Under the pieces are notes generated by a model, which was not told where the DNA came from, did not search any database, and worked only from the letters and a program-made list of their open reading frames with translations. Of a stretch of 40,672 bases of DNA, positions 17,216 through 25,768 are shown piece after piece. The DNA is taken from NCBI GenBank assembly GCA_944388165.1, contig CALXHS010000078.1:1-40672 (forward strand), read 5' to 3'. How positions within the stretch are numbered: the first letter of the stretch is position 1; each line of letters opens with the position of its first letter. The translations under genes and the position numbers were made by a program. Source of the stretch: an uncultured Gemmiger sp. (GTDB lineage Bacteria; Bacillota; Clostridia; Oscillospirales; Ruminococcaceae).

Positions 17216-18016
17216 ATGGAATATGCGACCTTATCCAATGGTGTGCGCATGCCCATGGTGGGCTACGGCGTGTACCAGGTAACACCCCAGGAATGTGAGC
17301 GCTGCGTACTGGACGCCCTGCAGGTGGGCTATCGCTCTCTGGACACAGCCCAGAGCTATTTCAACGAAGAGCAGGTGGGCGGTGCCATCCAAAAATCCGG
17401 CGTACCCCGGCAGGAAATTTTTCTGACCACCAAGGTGTGGGTGGAACACTACGGCTACGATGCCGCCCGGGAATCGGTGCTGCGTTCCATGGAAAAACTG
17501 CGCACCGACTATCTGGACCTGGTGCTGCTGCACCAGCCTTTCGGGGATTATTACGGGGCATACCGTGCCCTGGAAGATCTGTATGACCAGGGTCTGATCC
17601 GGGCCATCGGGGTATCCAACTTCTACCCCGACCGGCTGGTGGACATTGCCAGTTTTACCCGCATTCCGCCCATGGTCAACCAGGTGGAGATCCACCCCTA
17701 CCACCAGCAGGCAGAGGCCAAAACCTGGATGGACAAGTACCACATCCAGGCCGAAGCCTGGGCCCCCTTCGGGGAAGGGCGGGGCGGCCTGTTTGAGGAC
17801 CCGGCGCTGGCGGCCATCGGTCAAAAATACGGCAAGACCCCGGCCCAGGTCATCCTGCGCTGGCATCTGCAGCGGGGCGTGGTGGTGATCCCCAAATCCA
17901 CCCATATCGAGCGCATGCGCCAGAACCTGGATGTGTTTGATTTCACCCTGAGCGGAGAGGATATGGCCGCCATCACCGCCCTGGACAAAAAACAGAGCGC
18001 TTTTTTCTCCTATTAG
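17216..18016 (+). CDS. Aldo-keto reductase, ending at an in-frame amber codon before a conserved tail
   Basis: 266 residues up to TAG at 18014-18016. NADPH-dependent aldo-keto reductase: Asp of LDTAQSYFNE, Tyr48-type YF, catalytic Lys in TTKVW, His in LLHQPFGDYYG, and IPKSTHIERM for the cofactor phosphate. After the TAG the same frame stays open for 26 codons to TAA at 18097. It encodes DPNMVEWLVKMVDERKAKHG, which matches the usual FFSHxDPEMVEWFVKMVEERK-like end of gut Firmicute homologues. So the TAG either truncates a conserved tail by a recent nonsense mutation or is read through. The catalytic barrel is complete either way. It is controlled by the MerR operator upstream, and a flavoredoxin gene follows 19 bp after the TAA. 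Confidence 0.88.
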   Translation: MEYATLSNGVRMPMVGYGVYQVTPQECERCVLDALQVGYRSLDTAQSYFNEEQVGGAIQKSGVPRQEIFLTTKVWVEHYGYDAARESVLRSMEKLRTDYLDLVLLHQPFGDYYGAYRALEDLYDQGLIRAIGVSNFYPDRLVDIASFTRIPPMVNQVEIHPYHQQAEAKTWMDKYHIQAEAWAPFGEGRGGLFEDPALAAIGQKYGKTPAQVILRWHLQRGVVVIPKSTHIERMRQNLDVFDFTLSGEDMAAITALDKKQSAFFSY

Positions 18017-18115
18017 GACCCAAATATGGTAGAATGGCTTGTGAAGATGGTGGACGAGCGCAAAGCCAAGCACGGCAGCGCCGCCCCCGACCAATAAAAA
18101 TTGGAGGGATTTTTC

Positions 18116-18676
18116 ATGCGCAAGAATTTTGGTGCCAAACCCTGGACTTATCCTCAGCCGGTGTTCATCCTGGCCGCCTACGGCGAGGACGGCACCCCCA
18201 ACGCCATGAACGCGGCATGGGGCGGGATCAGCGATGATCAGGAGATTTCCCTGTGCATCAGCGCCGGGCACAAAACCACCGCCGACATCCTGGCCCGCAA
18301 GGCCTTCACCGTAAGTATGGCCACCGCCGCCCAGGTGGTGCCCTGCGATTATGTGGGCATCGCCTCCGGCAACAATGTCCCTGACAAGCTGGCCAAGGCC
18401 GGCTGGCATACCACCAAGTCGGAATATGTGGACGCGCCCCTCATCGACGAACTGCCCATGGCCGTGGAATGCCGCCTTGTCAGCTACGATCCCGAAAGCT
18501 GCCGTCTGGTGGGCGAGATCGTCAACGTCAGCGCCGACGAATCGGTGCTGGACGCCCAGGGCAAGATCGACCCGGACAAGCTGGAACCCATCACCTTTGA
18601 CCCCATCCACAACACCTACCGCAAGCTGGGTGAAAAGGTGGGCAATGCCTTCCGCGACGGCGCGGCACTGAAATAA
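18116..18676 (+). CDS. Flavin reductase-like protein (flavoredoxin family)
   Basis: 186 residues with the FMN-binding split-barrel fold of flavoredoxins and flavin reductases. The PQPVFILAAYGEDGTPNAMNAAWGG start and the TADILARKAFTVSM segment are typical. Such proteins bind FMN and pass electrons in anaerobes. GGAGGG precedes the ATG at 18116. Being close behind the aldo-keto reductase, with no terminator between, it is probably in the same MerR-controlled operon. The physiological partner is unknown. Confidence 0.88.
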   Translation: MRKNFGAKPWTYPQPVFILAAYGEDGTPNAMNAAWGGISDDQEISLCISAGHKTTADILARKAFTVSMATAAQVVPCDYVGIASGNNVPDKLAKAGWHTTKSEYVDAPLIDELPMAVECRLVSYDPESCRLVGEIVNVSADESVLDAQGKIDPDKLEPITFDPIHNTYRKLGEKVGNAFRDGAALK

Positions 18677-18681
18677 ACCAA

Positions 18682-18719
18682 AATCCCCGGGAGTATTTTC
18701 ACACTCCCGGGGATTTGTT
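18682..18719 (+). terminator. Terminator of the aldo-keto reductase/flavoredoxin operon
   Basis: AATCCCCGGGAGT (18682-18694) pairs perfectly with ACTCCCGGGGATT (18703-18715), followed by TGTTTA. Confidence 0.9.
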
Positions 18720-18763
18720 TATCGCGGCCGCCTTCTTTTGCGCCGGTCAGCGGAGCATTTCCG

Positions 18764-18792
18764 TTGTATTTGTGCCGCCTTTCCTTTATAAT
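18764..18792 (+). promoter_or_regulatory. Promoter of the 259-residue membrane protein gene
   Basis: TTGTAT (18764-18769), 17 bp, TATAAT (18787-18792). Confidence 0.7.
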
Positions 18793-18832
18793 AAGGAAAA
18801 CTCACCCTTTTCGGGAAAAGGCGGCGTACCCT

Positions 18833-19612
18833 ATGGAAAGCAAAAAGATGTGGACTTCCTCCCGCACAGCCCGCAAAAGCCACTACGGGCTGCGGACGGC
18901 TGGCGGCGTTCTGGCCGTGACGGTGCTGGCCACGGCACTGACGGCCGGCGGTGTTTTTCTGGGCTTCCGGCTGGAACTGCCCATGGAAGCGGTGTCTCTG
19001 GTTCTGGTGGTGGGAGTCACCGCCCTGGTACTGGTCCTGGCTCTGGCCTTGGGCCGGGGCAGCGTGCGGGACGCCACGGTGTTCTACCTTACCGAAGACC
19101 ACCGGCTCTTTGCCCTGGATGTGCGTTCCCTGGTCCGGTACACCGGGGGGCCCATCGGGTTTGCCGCCGGGGCCATGCACACCCAACAGCTGCTGCGGGA
19201 ACTGGCCGCCAGCGGCCGTATCCCCGCCGGGGCACAAGAGATTTTGCAGGTAAACCGCCTGAAAGAAAACGCACATGGCCATGTCATTCTCTGCCTGGTG
19301 CGGCACCCCGGCGGCGGAAGTGCCCGGCGCACCTTCTTCCTTTGGGAGAGCGTACCGGACCGGGAGATGCTGCTGCAGGAACTGGAGCGGCGGCAAGGCT
19401 GGACCGGCGGCCCGGAAGTGCCCGAAAACCACACTCCCTTCCGCCTTTTCTGCAGCGGGCTGGCCCTGGCCGTGCTGGCTGCGCTGTGCGTGCTGAGCCA
19501 CCCGGCTGTCGGCCAGCTGCCCGGCACACTCTACTTTCCCTGCCTGGGGGCGGCGTTTGCCGCGCTGATCTGCCTGGTGTATTTCATCGTCCGCCAAAAC
19601 CGGGGAGAGTAA
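18833..19612 (+). CDS. Membrane protein of unknown function
   Basis: 259 residues. Two N-terminal membrane helices (about residues 22-45 and 50-72), a soluble domain of about 120 residues (TEDHRLFALDVRSLVRYTGG onward), and two C-terminal helices. I do not recognise the domain. Its residues include no obvious catalytic motif. The ATG at 18833 has AAAGGCGG ten bases upstream and a strong promoter at 18764. The small coiled-coil gene follows 42 bp later and is probably co-transcribed. Confidence 0.7.
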   Translation: MESKKMWTSSRTARKSHYGLRTAGGVLAVTVLATALTAGGVFLGFRLELPMEAVSLVLVVGVTALVLVLALALGRGSVRDATVFYLTEDHRLFALDVRSLVRYTGGPIGFAAGAMHTQQLLRELAASGRIPAGAQEILQVNRLKENAHGHVILCLVRHPGGGSARRTFFLWESVPDREMLLQELERRQGWTGGPEVPENHTPFRLFCSGLALAVLAALCVLSHPAVGQLPGTLYFPCLGAAFAALICLVYFIVRQNRGE

Positions 19613-19654
19613 CATTCCGAATGGAACACCCGGATCAGAAAGGAAATCATCCCT

Positions 19655-19858
19655 ATGCCGTACACCCAAGAACAGCTTACCGAAGCAAAACGTCAGATCG
19701 ACTCCACCCTGCACAAACTGCGGGAGGTGGTCAAGACCCTGGAGGAAAAGGAAAATCCCGACCGGTACAAGTCCCAGCTGACCCTGGCCCGGCGGCGCAT
19801 CGATGCCTTTACCCTGGCCAATGAACTGATCCAGCGTGAACTGGAAACGATGGACTGA
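19655..19858 (+). CDS. Small coiled-coil protein of unknown function
   Basis: 67 residues, almost entirely helical, with heptad-like spacing of Leu/Ile (LTEAKRQIDSTLHKLREVV, LARRRIDAFTLANELI) and alternating Lys/Arg and Glu. AAAGGAAA precedes the ATG. No Cys, membrane segment or DNA-binding motif. Family unknown. It lies downstream of the 259-residue membrane protein and before a terminator. Confidence 0.7.
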   Translation: MPYTQEQLTEAKRQIDSTLHKLREVVKTLEEKENPDRYKSQLTLARRRIDAFTLANELIQRELETMD

Positions 19859-19895
19859 CCTTTTTGCATTAAGAAAAATTCAGCAAAACAAAGCA

Positions 19896-19926
19896 GCGCC
19901 CCGGCCATATCCCGGGGCGCTTGTTT
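19896..19926. terminator. Bidirectional terminator between convergent genes
   Basis: GCGCCCCGG (19896-19904) pairs with CCGGGGCGC (19912-19920), followed by TTGTTTT on the plus strand. Confidence 0.8.
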
Positions 19927-20435
19927 TATGGGTTATTTTCGTTTTCCGCCAACCGGCACAGCCATTCTTCCCCCTGCTGCCTGGTATACAGCACCACGAT
20001 CTGCCGCCGGTGTGCCCATTGGGAAAGCAGAGCACGGATCTCCGGAAGCTGTTCCCGGGGAAAATCCAGGATGAACTGCCGGAACTCCGGGTCAAAGGAC
20101 TCTTCCACCCAGGGCAGGTCCTCCCTTCGGGTGCCGATGCGCGCCGCTGCCCCTTCCAGGCAGCTTTCCAGCGGGTAGTCCAGCAGAATCACCGTGTCGC
20201 ACCGTTCCAGGCGCAGGGGCAGGGTGCGCTGATAGTTGCCGTCGATGATCCAGCGGTCTCCCTGCAGGATCTCCGCCAGCCGGGCGTCGAATTCCGGGCG
20301 GGAAATGTGGGTGCCGTCCGGTTTGTGCCAGATGCAGTCCAGATAATGCAGGGGCAGCCCGGTGATGTCCCGCAGTCTGCGGGCGAAGGTACTTTTGCCC
20401 GCGCCGGGGCTGCCGATGACGATGACACGTTTCAT
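19926..20435 (-). CDS. P-loop nucleotide kinase-like protein (topology modulation/FlaR type)
   Basis: 169 residues. Walker A GSPGAGKS at residues 8-15 follows the first strand, as in adenylate-kinase-like small P-loop enzymes; HYLDCIWHKPDGTHISRPEF and RWIIDGNY are characteristic of the group annotated as DNA topology modulation protein or FlaR. The true substrate of this group is not established. The minus-strand promoter TTGTGG-17-TATAAT lies at 20473-20501. It is monocistronic. Confidence 0.8.
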   Translation of the reverse strand: MKRVIVIGSPGAGKSTFARRLRDITGLPLHYLDCIWHKPDGTHISRPEFDARLAEILQGDRWIIDGNYQRTLPLRLERCDTVILLDYPLESCLEGAAARIGTRREDLPWVEESFDPEFRQFILDFPREQLPEIRALLSQWAHRRQIVVLYTRQQGEEWLCRLAENENNP

Positions 20436-20472
20436 GTCTGCCCTTCCTTCCGGTTTATCTTTTTCGGCTCAC

Positions 20473-20501
20473 ATTATACCAAAGGCAGCGGCGGGCCACA
20501 A
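20473..20501 (-). promoter_or_regulatory. Promoter of the P-loop kinase-like gene
   Basis: On the minus strand TTGTGG (20496-20501), 17 bp, TATAAT (20473-20478). Confidence 0.6.
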
Positions 20502-20587
20502 GTGCCGGCGGGCCGCTTCCCCAGGGTGCCCCCTTTCCGTTTTCACCATTTCATTCCTGGTTTCTTGTCAAAACATCCAGAAAATCA

Positions 20588-20616
20588 TTGCTATTTGTGA
20601 AAATTCAGTGTACAAT
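20588..20616 (+). promoter_or_regulatory. Promoter of the zinc-ribbon/ATPase operon
   Basis: TTGCTA (20588-20593), 17 bp, TACAAT (20611-20616), 32 bp before the first gene. I see no further strong promoter or full terminator before 27.9 kb. Confidence 0.65.
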
Positions 20617-20648
20617 GTGGGTATCGTTTGCAAGAGGAGGTCTTGAAT

Positions 20649-21854
20649 ATGTTTTGTCCCAACTGCGGCAAACCAAACAGCGAAGCCGATCGTTTCTGCA
20701 TGTACTGCGGCGCGGAACTGATTGACAACCAGAACTTCGGAGATGTCCCTCCCGCCCAGCAGGCGCGGGAACTGGCACTGGCTTTGTGGAAAAAGGCCAA
20801 AGCATTCTGCAAGGGGCACAAAAAAGCCGTGGCCGGTGCAGCGGCGGCCCTGGTGGTCATTGTAGGCTGCCTGTTCACGTGGGATGCTCTGTTTTCCCCC
20901 AAGAGCGTGGCGGTGACCTACTTCAAGGCTGTGATGAACGGCGATTCTTCCGCCGCCTATTCCTGCCTGGATATCGTGGAATCCCCCTTCACCACCAAGG
21001 ATAAGTTCAGCGATTACTGGAATACCTTCTGCACCCCCAAGGATCTGTACAACTACACCGTGAGCGAGAGATCCTCCGGTTCCAGCGAGGAAAAGCAGAT
21101 CGAACACACCTTCGATTTCCGTTATTACCTGCGGGGCGACAGCACCCCCTATACCATGTCGGTCACCGTGATCGAAGCCCAGGGGTTTGCTTCCTACAAG
21201 ATCCTGCCGGACTTCGTCATTACCGATTACAAGGTATCCGTGCCCCGGGATGTCACCGTGACCTTCGGCGGCGAGCCTCTGACCGATCCCTTCCAGGGCA
21301 ATCTGAGCGACGTGTACACTCTGCCCGCCGTTTTTGCCATGCCCTATGACATCGAACTGTCCGGTGCCATGTTTGAACCCGCCTCCGAAACCGTGTACCC
21401 CCAGCGGGGCGAAAGCTATACCTGCAGCGAGATGACCTTCAACCAGGAAACCGCCGACGCTGTGTTCTCCATGGCCTGCACCCAGATGGACCAGATGATC
21501 GCCTCCATTCTGGCTTACGGTGATTTCCCCGCCGACATCGCCGTCACCGCAGAAAGCAGCGCCCCGGATACTTATGAGCAGATGCGTTCGCACATGGTCG
21601 ACCCGGCGGAAGGCACCGGCTATTACAGCATCGACATCACCGACCATCGGGACGAAAGCGACCCGCAGGCCACCACCGCTGTGGTCACCTACACCTGCTC
21701 CATGGAACTGCCCTACAACTACACCCGCTTGTACAAGAGCTGGACGGGTGAGATCACGGCCAACGACGGTTCCAGTGAGACCTACGCCGAATTGACCTAC
21801 TGCTACCAGGACGGCCAGTGGAAACTTGACTCCATGTATGTCAGCAGCTTTTGA
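20649..21854 (+). CDS. Zinc-ribbon single-pass membrane protein with a large outer domain (TcaA-like architecture)
   Basis: 401 residues. Cytoplasmic zinc ribbon with C3-x2-C6 and C17-x2-C20, a basic helix, one membrane helix (about 60-78), then an outer domain of about 320 residues. The outer part starts with VAVTYFKAVMNGDSSAAYS, an NTF2-like opening also seen in TcaA-type proteins, and ends with a second beta-rich repeat (WTGEITANDGSSETYAELTY). GAGGAGG precedes the ATG. It is the first gene of a six-gene operon. The intracellular zinc ribbon with an extracellular domain suggests envelope signalling or scaffold work. No enzyme motif is seen. Confidence 0.75.
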   Translation: MFCPNCGKPNSEADRFCMYCGAELIDNQNFGDVPPAQQARELALALWKKAKAFCKGHKKAVAGAAAALVVIVGCLFTWDALFSPKSVAVTYFKAVMNGDSSAAYSCLDIVESPFTTKDKFSDYWNTFCTPKDLYNYTVSERSSGSSEEKQIEHTFDFRYYLRGDSTPYTMSVTVIEAQGFASYKILPDFVITDYKVSVPRDVTVTFGGEPLTDPFQGNLSDVYTLPAVFAMPYDIELSGAMFEPASETVYPQRGESYTCSEMTFNQETADAVFSMACTQMDQMIASILAYGDFPADIAVTAESSAPDTYEQMRSHMVDPAEGTGYYSIDITDHRDESDPQATTAVVTYTCSMELPYNYTRLYKSWTGEITANDGSSETYAELTYCYQDGQWKLDSMYVSSF

Positions 21855-21870
21855 TGGGAGGTAAAGAATC

Positions 21871-22845
21871 ATGCCTTATTGCACAAGATGCGGCAAGCCG
21901 ATCGCCGAAGGGGAGCGCTGCAGCTGCCAGAAGACCGGTCTTCACTTTGATTTTTCCGCCGGCAACAACTATGTGGAACAGTTTTTCGGCCTGCAGGATC
22001 AGGTCCGCGATCCCAAAGAACGCTATGAACGGGGTATGAAGATCATCCCCGACAACATTCAGCCCGACGAAGGGGAAAAGACCATCCGCCAGTATGACCT
22101 GTGCACCCTGCGTTCCCGCATCAAGTTCATGCGGGCCGAAGGCCGCCTGCAGGTCACCAACAAGCGGATCGTGTTCCGGGCCAAGGGCACTTCCCTCACC
22201 GGCCCCACCATCCTGCAGCAGGAGTTTTCCATCTCGGAACTCAGCGGGTTCCAGATCAACAAGAACACCCGGTTCAGCCTGCTGGACCTGCTCCTGGCCA
22301 TTCTCATCAGCGTGGCGCTGGGGTTTGTGGGCCAGTCCATCGCCGCGGCCATGCTCACCGGCAGTGCCCGGGCGGTTCTGGGCACCCTGGCCTATCTGCT
22401 GGGGCTGGCCGGTTTCGGCCTGACTTTGTTCCTGGGCCGCCACCATCTGAGCAAGCTGGCGCTGGCTGCCCTGGCCTTGCCGCTGCTGTTCGCCCCGGCC
22501 GCCGCCCTGGCTCTTACCGGCAGCGTGGGCCGTGCGTTTGCCGTGCTGCTCAACATTCCCACCCTGTTCTGCCTGGCTCAGCTGCTGGTCAGTGATTTCC
22601 TGTTCTCCTTCAAGCCGAACCTGGATTTCAAGGTCTGCTCCAAGATGGGCAGCGGCGTCATCCATCTGCGCTGCGAACCCGGCGGTTTTGCAGGCCTGGG
22701 CGCCATGATCAACGCCGCCTATGTGGGTTACAACGAAGTTCTGCCCGCTAAGGACACCGACCGCGCCATCACTGAGATCGGCGCCATTCTGTCCGATGTA
22801 CAGAAGCTGGGCGATTTCGCCATCGAAAAGTGGAAAGAAGACTGA
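21871..22845 (+). CDS. Zinc-ribbon membrane protein with PH/GRAM-like domain
   Basis: 324 residues. N-terminal zinc ribbon (C4-x2-C7, C17/C19), then a segment LQVTNKRIVFRAKGTS that is characteristic of bacterial PH/GRAM-like domains, followed by four hydrophobic helices (about 135-245) and a C-terminal soluble part starting FKVCSKMGSGVIHLRC. The start follows GGGAGG, 16 bp after the first gene. PH-like domains bind membranes or proteins, so it may tether a complex to the membrane. Function unknown. Confidence 0.72.
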   Translation: MPYCTRCGKPIAEGERCSCQKTGLHFDFSAGNNYVEQFFGLQDQVRDPKERYERGMKIIPDNIQPDEGEKTIRQYDLCTLRSRIKFMRAEGRLQVTNKRIVFRAKGTSLTGPTILQQEFSISELSGFQINKNTRFSLLDLLLAILISVALGFVGQSIAAAMLTGSARAVLGTLAYLLGLAGFGLTLFLGRHHLSKLALAALALPLLFAPAAALALTGSVGRAFAVLLNIPTLFCLAQLLVSDFLFSFKPNLDFKVCSKMGSGVIHLRCEPGGFAGLGAMINAAYVGYNEVLPAKDTDRAITEIGAILSDVQKLGDFAIEKWKED

Positions 22846-22854
22846 TGCTACACC

Positions 22855-22884
22855 AGGGGAGCCGCTGCGGCGGCCCCCTTCTTT
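22855..22884 (+). promoter_or_regulatory. Intra-operon GC hairpin, possible attenuator or processing site
   Basis: GGGGAGCCGC and GCGGCGGCCCC form a GC-rich stem with an imperfect base, followed by CTTCTTTTG. It is weaker than the other terminators here and may only reduce expression of downstream genes. Confidence 0.45.
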
Positions 22885-22905
22885 TGAAAGGCGGTGCTTT
22901 TCTGT

Positions 22906-23541
22906 ATGTCCCGCATCCTGACCCTATCCGTCCGCTGCGCTGTCTGCGGGCAGACTTCTGAGCAGACCGTAACAGCAAGCCGGTATGTGCCGGACCACGG
23001 CTTGGATGGAAAACCCGCCGGGAACGCCCCCGGAATGCCGGTGATGGAATGTTCCCACTGCCATCATGCCGCGGCAGACCTGGCCGACCCCGTTCCCGAA
23101 ACCGTGCGTACCTACGTATACAGCGACGGATACCGGCACTGGTATGCATCCCAGACCGACCCGATTCTCCGACAGCTGGAAGGCGCCGCCCTGATCGCAG
23201 CCCAGACCGATCTGGTGACCGCTGCCCGGTGGCACCTGGCTGCCGCCTGGTACTGCGAAGATCACGCCATGCCCGACCGGGCGGAACAGAACCGCCGCCA
23301 GTATCTGGAAATGACCCTGGCATCCGGCTGCAAACTCACGCCGGACGGCATGCTGCCCTATCTGGATTCTCTGCGCCTGCTGGGCCGTTTTGAGGAGGCC
23401 CGCGCCCTGGCCGGGCAGCTTCAGCCGGCCTTTGCGCGGCTGTTTGAGGAACAGGACATCCACCGCAAGATCCTGCAGCTGGAACTGCACCTGATCGAGT
23501 CCGGGGACGCCGCCCCTCATATGGTCAGCGAGGTGATGTGA
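22906..23541 (+). CDS. DUF2225-like cysteine-rich protein
   Basis: 211 residues. Two CxxC pairs near the N-terminus (VRCAVCGQ and MECSHCHH) would form a zinc site; the rest is helical with a TPR-like pattern (VTAARWHLAAAWYCEDHAMPDRAEQNRRQYLEM). This layout resembles DUF2225 proteins, of unknown function. I start at the ATG at 22906 with GAAAGGCGG upstream. It ends one base before the next start codon, so it is translationally linked to the HExxH protein and probably works with it. Confidence 0.72.
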   Translation: MSRILTLSVRCAVCGQTSEQTVTASRYVPDHGLDGKPAGNAPGMPVMECSHCHHAAADLADPVPETVRTYVYSDGYRHWYASQTDPILRQLEGAALIAAQTDLVTAARWHLAAAWYCEDHAMPDRAEQNRRQYLEMTLASGCKLTPDGMLPYLDSLRLLGRFEEARALAGQLQPAFARLFEEQDIHRKILQLELHLIESGDAAPHMVSEVM

Positions 23542-23542
23542 G

Positions 23543-25759
23543 ATGGGATTTTTCGACAATCTTTTCGGCCGCAACAATCCCAAGCCGTCAGCCCAGCCCA
23601 CCTTTTCGCCTTCCGCCACCGGGCCTTTTGTGTTCCCCGGACTGGATGAAAACTTCCAGACCATATACCCTACCATTCACAAATTCGGCCCCGGTATTCC
23701 CAATTATTCCACCTACAGCGACCGGCAGCTGGCCGAATGCTTTCTGCCCCAGAACTGGTCGGCGGAAGGCTTCGGTGACCGCCAGAAAGAAGCACTGCTG
23801 CAAGAGGTCAACAACCGTTTTGCAGCAGCCCATCATCTGCCTGCCATTCCCGTGCGGGTACGTTCAGATATGAACCCCAACGACATGGGAGCTTATGACC
23901 CAGCCAGCCGCAGCATTGAGCTGAACCCCAAGTATCTGGACAATCCCTTTGAAGCCCTGGACAGCGTCACCCACGAAAGCCAACATTATGTGGATGACAT
24001 GAACGTACGCAACGGCACCGGGGACACCCCTGAAAATCTGGCGGTTTATGCCTGTGAAAACAGTTCCGGCGGATACGGACAGCCCCCCGAGGGCGACAAA
24101 GAAACCAATCCTGCCTGGCAGGCAACCTGCAATTATTACAACGCCCAGGCACTGGAAGCCCACGCCAACAACGCAGGTTTTGCGGCGGTGGCCTCCCACC
24201 ATGACCTGTACAAAAACTGCCCGGAGTACAGCAAGTATCTGGAAGATCGGGCCAAATATTTCGACAACGTCAAAGGCAGCCTTACATCCGACCCCGAAAA
24301 ATGGAACGCCCTCGAACAGGCCCATATCCGCAATGCCACCGGCCAAACCCCGGAAACCATCAAGATGGCCTGCGCCGAACAGCAGCGGGGCACCGACGCC
24401 CAACAAAAAGCGATCCTGAACGCGGACGCCGTCAAAATGTTGCAGCACGACTGCGCCCGGCAGCAGGCTGCCGCACAGTCCCAGCCGGGAACCGCTCAGA
24501 ACCAGAACGCCGCGGCCAATTCTCCCGGACAGGACAATTCCTTGCACCGGACCGGTCCCCCTGAATCCGCCCCGGAAGACGGCAGCGAACGCATGCGCCG
24601 GGCTCCGGAAGCAGACAAGTCCGAGCCCGCCACCAGCAGCCGCAGCCAGCATGACGCCTTTGTGGAATCCTTGCGGGTGAAGCCCGGCCAAGGTGCCGGA
24701 CAGGGTGCCGGACAGGGTGCCGGGCAAAGCAGCGGTACCGCAACCGACGGTGCCCCCGAACCGCCCGAGCGGGAGAGGGAACGTACCCGGGATGACGGCG
24801 AAGAACGCATGCGCTGGGCACCGGAAGCAGACACGTCCGACACGCCCACCAACGCAGAAGAACAAAACACAGAAAACACCAAAGCACCGGAAACAGGACA
24901 AGCCCAACAGCCAGCCGCCGAAAATCAGGAAAGCACTTCCGAAAGTCAAACGGATGGCAAAGAAGAGGGGCAGCCCGCCCACACTGATAGGGAAGCCTCG
25001 GAGGATGGGGAGGACACCGCCCCTGACCGGGAAGAGGCCGCCCCCGAAGCCAGGGACAGTGAGGATACTTCCGAAAAATCCCGGGACCAGGGCAACGGCG
25101 AAAATCAGCCCGCCGAGCAGGCCCCCGAGGAAGAGGGGCAAACGCCCCGCGCCGCGGAGGAAGCCTCGGAGGATGGAGAAGAAGCTGCCCCCGACCGGGA
25201 AGAGAGCGCCCCCGAGGCAGGGGACAGCAAGGATGCGTCCGAAGAATCCCAGGATCAGGACAACGGCGAAAATCAGCCCGTCGAACAGACCCCTGAGGAA
25301 GAGGGCCAGACGCCCCACACCGAGGATGAAGCCCCGGAGAACGGAGAGGACGAAGCTCACGACCGGGAAGACAACGCCCCCACCCCGGAGGCGGAAGAAG
25401 GCATCCAGGATCATCCTCAGGAGGATGACCACGGCCCCAACGACGGCCCCGGGCAGACCGCCGAAGAAGAGGAAGGCATCCGGGAACCGGAGCCGGAACA
25501 GGAGAACGCCCACGGCGCCGAGGAAGCGGACGGCATCCGGGAAGAGCCTTCCGCTCCCCGGGAAAACGCCGCCGACGAGGACGAGGGCATCCGGGACCAG
25601 CCCCGGGAGGAAGCCCCGCAGGAAGAGGACGACGGCATCCGCAACGAGCCAGAAGCCGCCGATTCCGCCCAGCCCCAGGAAGATCAGTCCGAAGGCATCT
25701 CCGGTCAGGACACCGCCCCCGCCCCCAGCGAAGGGGCCGAACAGAGCATGGGCCAGTGA
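23543..25759 (+). CDS. HExxH zincin-like protein with a long acidic repeat tail
   Basis: 738 residues. The first 240 are folded: VTHESQHYVDD holds a HExxH zinc motif (H144, E145, H148) and QALEAHANNAG offers Glu205 as third ligand, as in gluzincins. The SRSIELNPKYL segment just before it resembles polymorphic-toxin-type peptidases. From about residue 300 on, the chain is disordered and very acidic: GQGAGQGAG repeats, two copies of ERMRxAPEAD, a 56-residue tandem repeat, and six copies of an (E/D)GI(R)xxP motif. No signal peptide or membrane helix. It lies directly before the ATPase gene (9 bp). Possible roles are a peptidase effector or an adaptor displaying docking motifs to the ATPase or zinc-ribbon proteins. 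Catalysis is inferred from the motif only. Confidence 0.7.
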   Translation: MGFFDNLFGRNNPKPSAQPTFSPSATGPFVFPGLDENFQTIYPTIHKFGPGIPNYSTYSDRQLAECFLPQNWSAEGFGDRQKEALLQEVNNRFAAAHHLPAIPVRVRSDMNPNDMGAYDPASRSIELNPKYLDNPFEALDSVTHESQHYVDDMNVRNGTGDTPENLAVYACENSSGGYGQPPEGDKETNPAWQATCNYYNAQALEAHANNAGFAAVASHHDLYKNCPEYSKYLEDRAKYFDNVKGSLTSDPEKWNALEQAHIRNATGQTPETIKMACAEQQRGTDAQQKAILNADAVKMLQHDCARQQAAAQSQPGTAQNQNAAANSPGQDNSLHRTGPPESAPEDGSERMRRAPEADKSEPATSSRSQHDAFVESLRVKPGQGAGQGAGQGAGQSSGTATDGAPEPPERERERTRDDGEERMRWAPEADTSDTPTNAEEQNTENTKAPETGQAQQPAAENQESTSESQTDGKEEGQPAHTDREASEDGEDTAPDREEAAPEARDSEDTSEKSRDQGNGENQPAEQAPEEEGQTPRAAEEASEDGEEAAPDREESAPEAGDSKDASEESQDQDNGENQPVEQTPEEEGQTPHTEDEAPENGEDEAHDREDNAPTPEAEEGIQDHPQEDDHGPNDGPGQTAEEEEGIREPEPEQENAHGAEEADGIREEPSAPRENAADEDEGIRDQPREEAPQEEDDGIRNEPEAADSAQPQEDQSEGISGQDTAPAPSEGAEQSMGQ
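24962..25399 (+). repeat. 168-bp tandem repeats within the zincin-like gene
   Basis: Units start at 24962, 25130 and 25298 (each at a GAA GAG GGN), a period of exactly 168 bp or 56 codons. The third unit is partial. The translated units share ASEDGEx2APDREE and NGENQPxEQxPEE. In-frame unit number could vary between strains. Confidence 0.85.
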
Positions 25760-25768
25760 GGTGAGACG

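Noticed and set aside
24680-25700. CRISPR-like array
   Set aside because: The repeats are in-frame protein repeats (168-bp units and short codon motifs), without spacer-repeat structure or cas genes.
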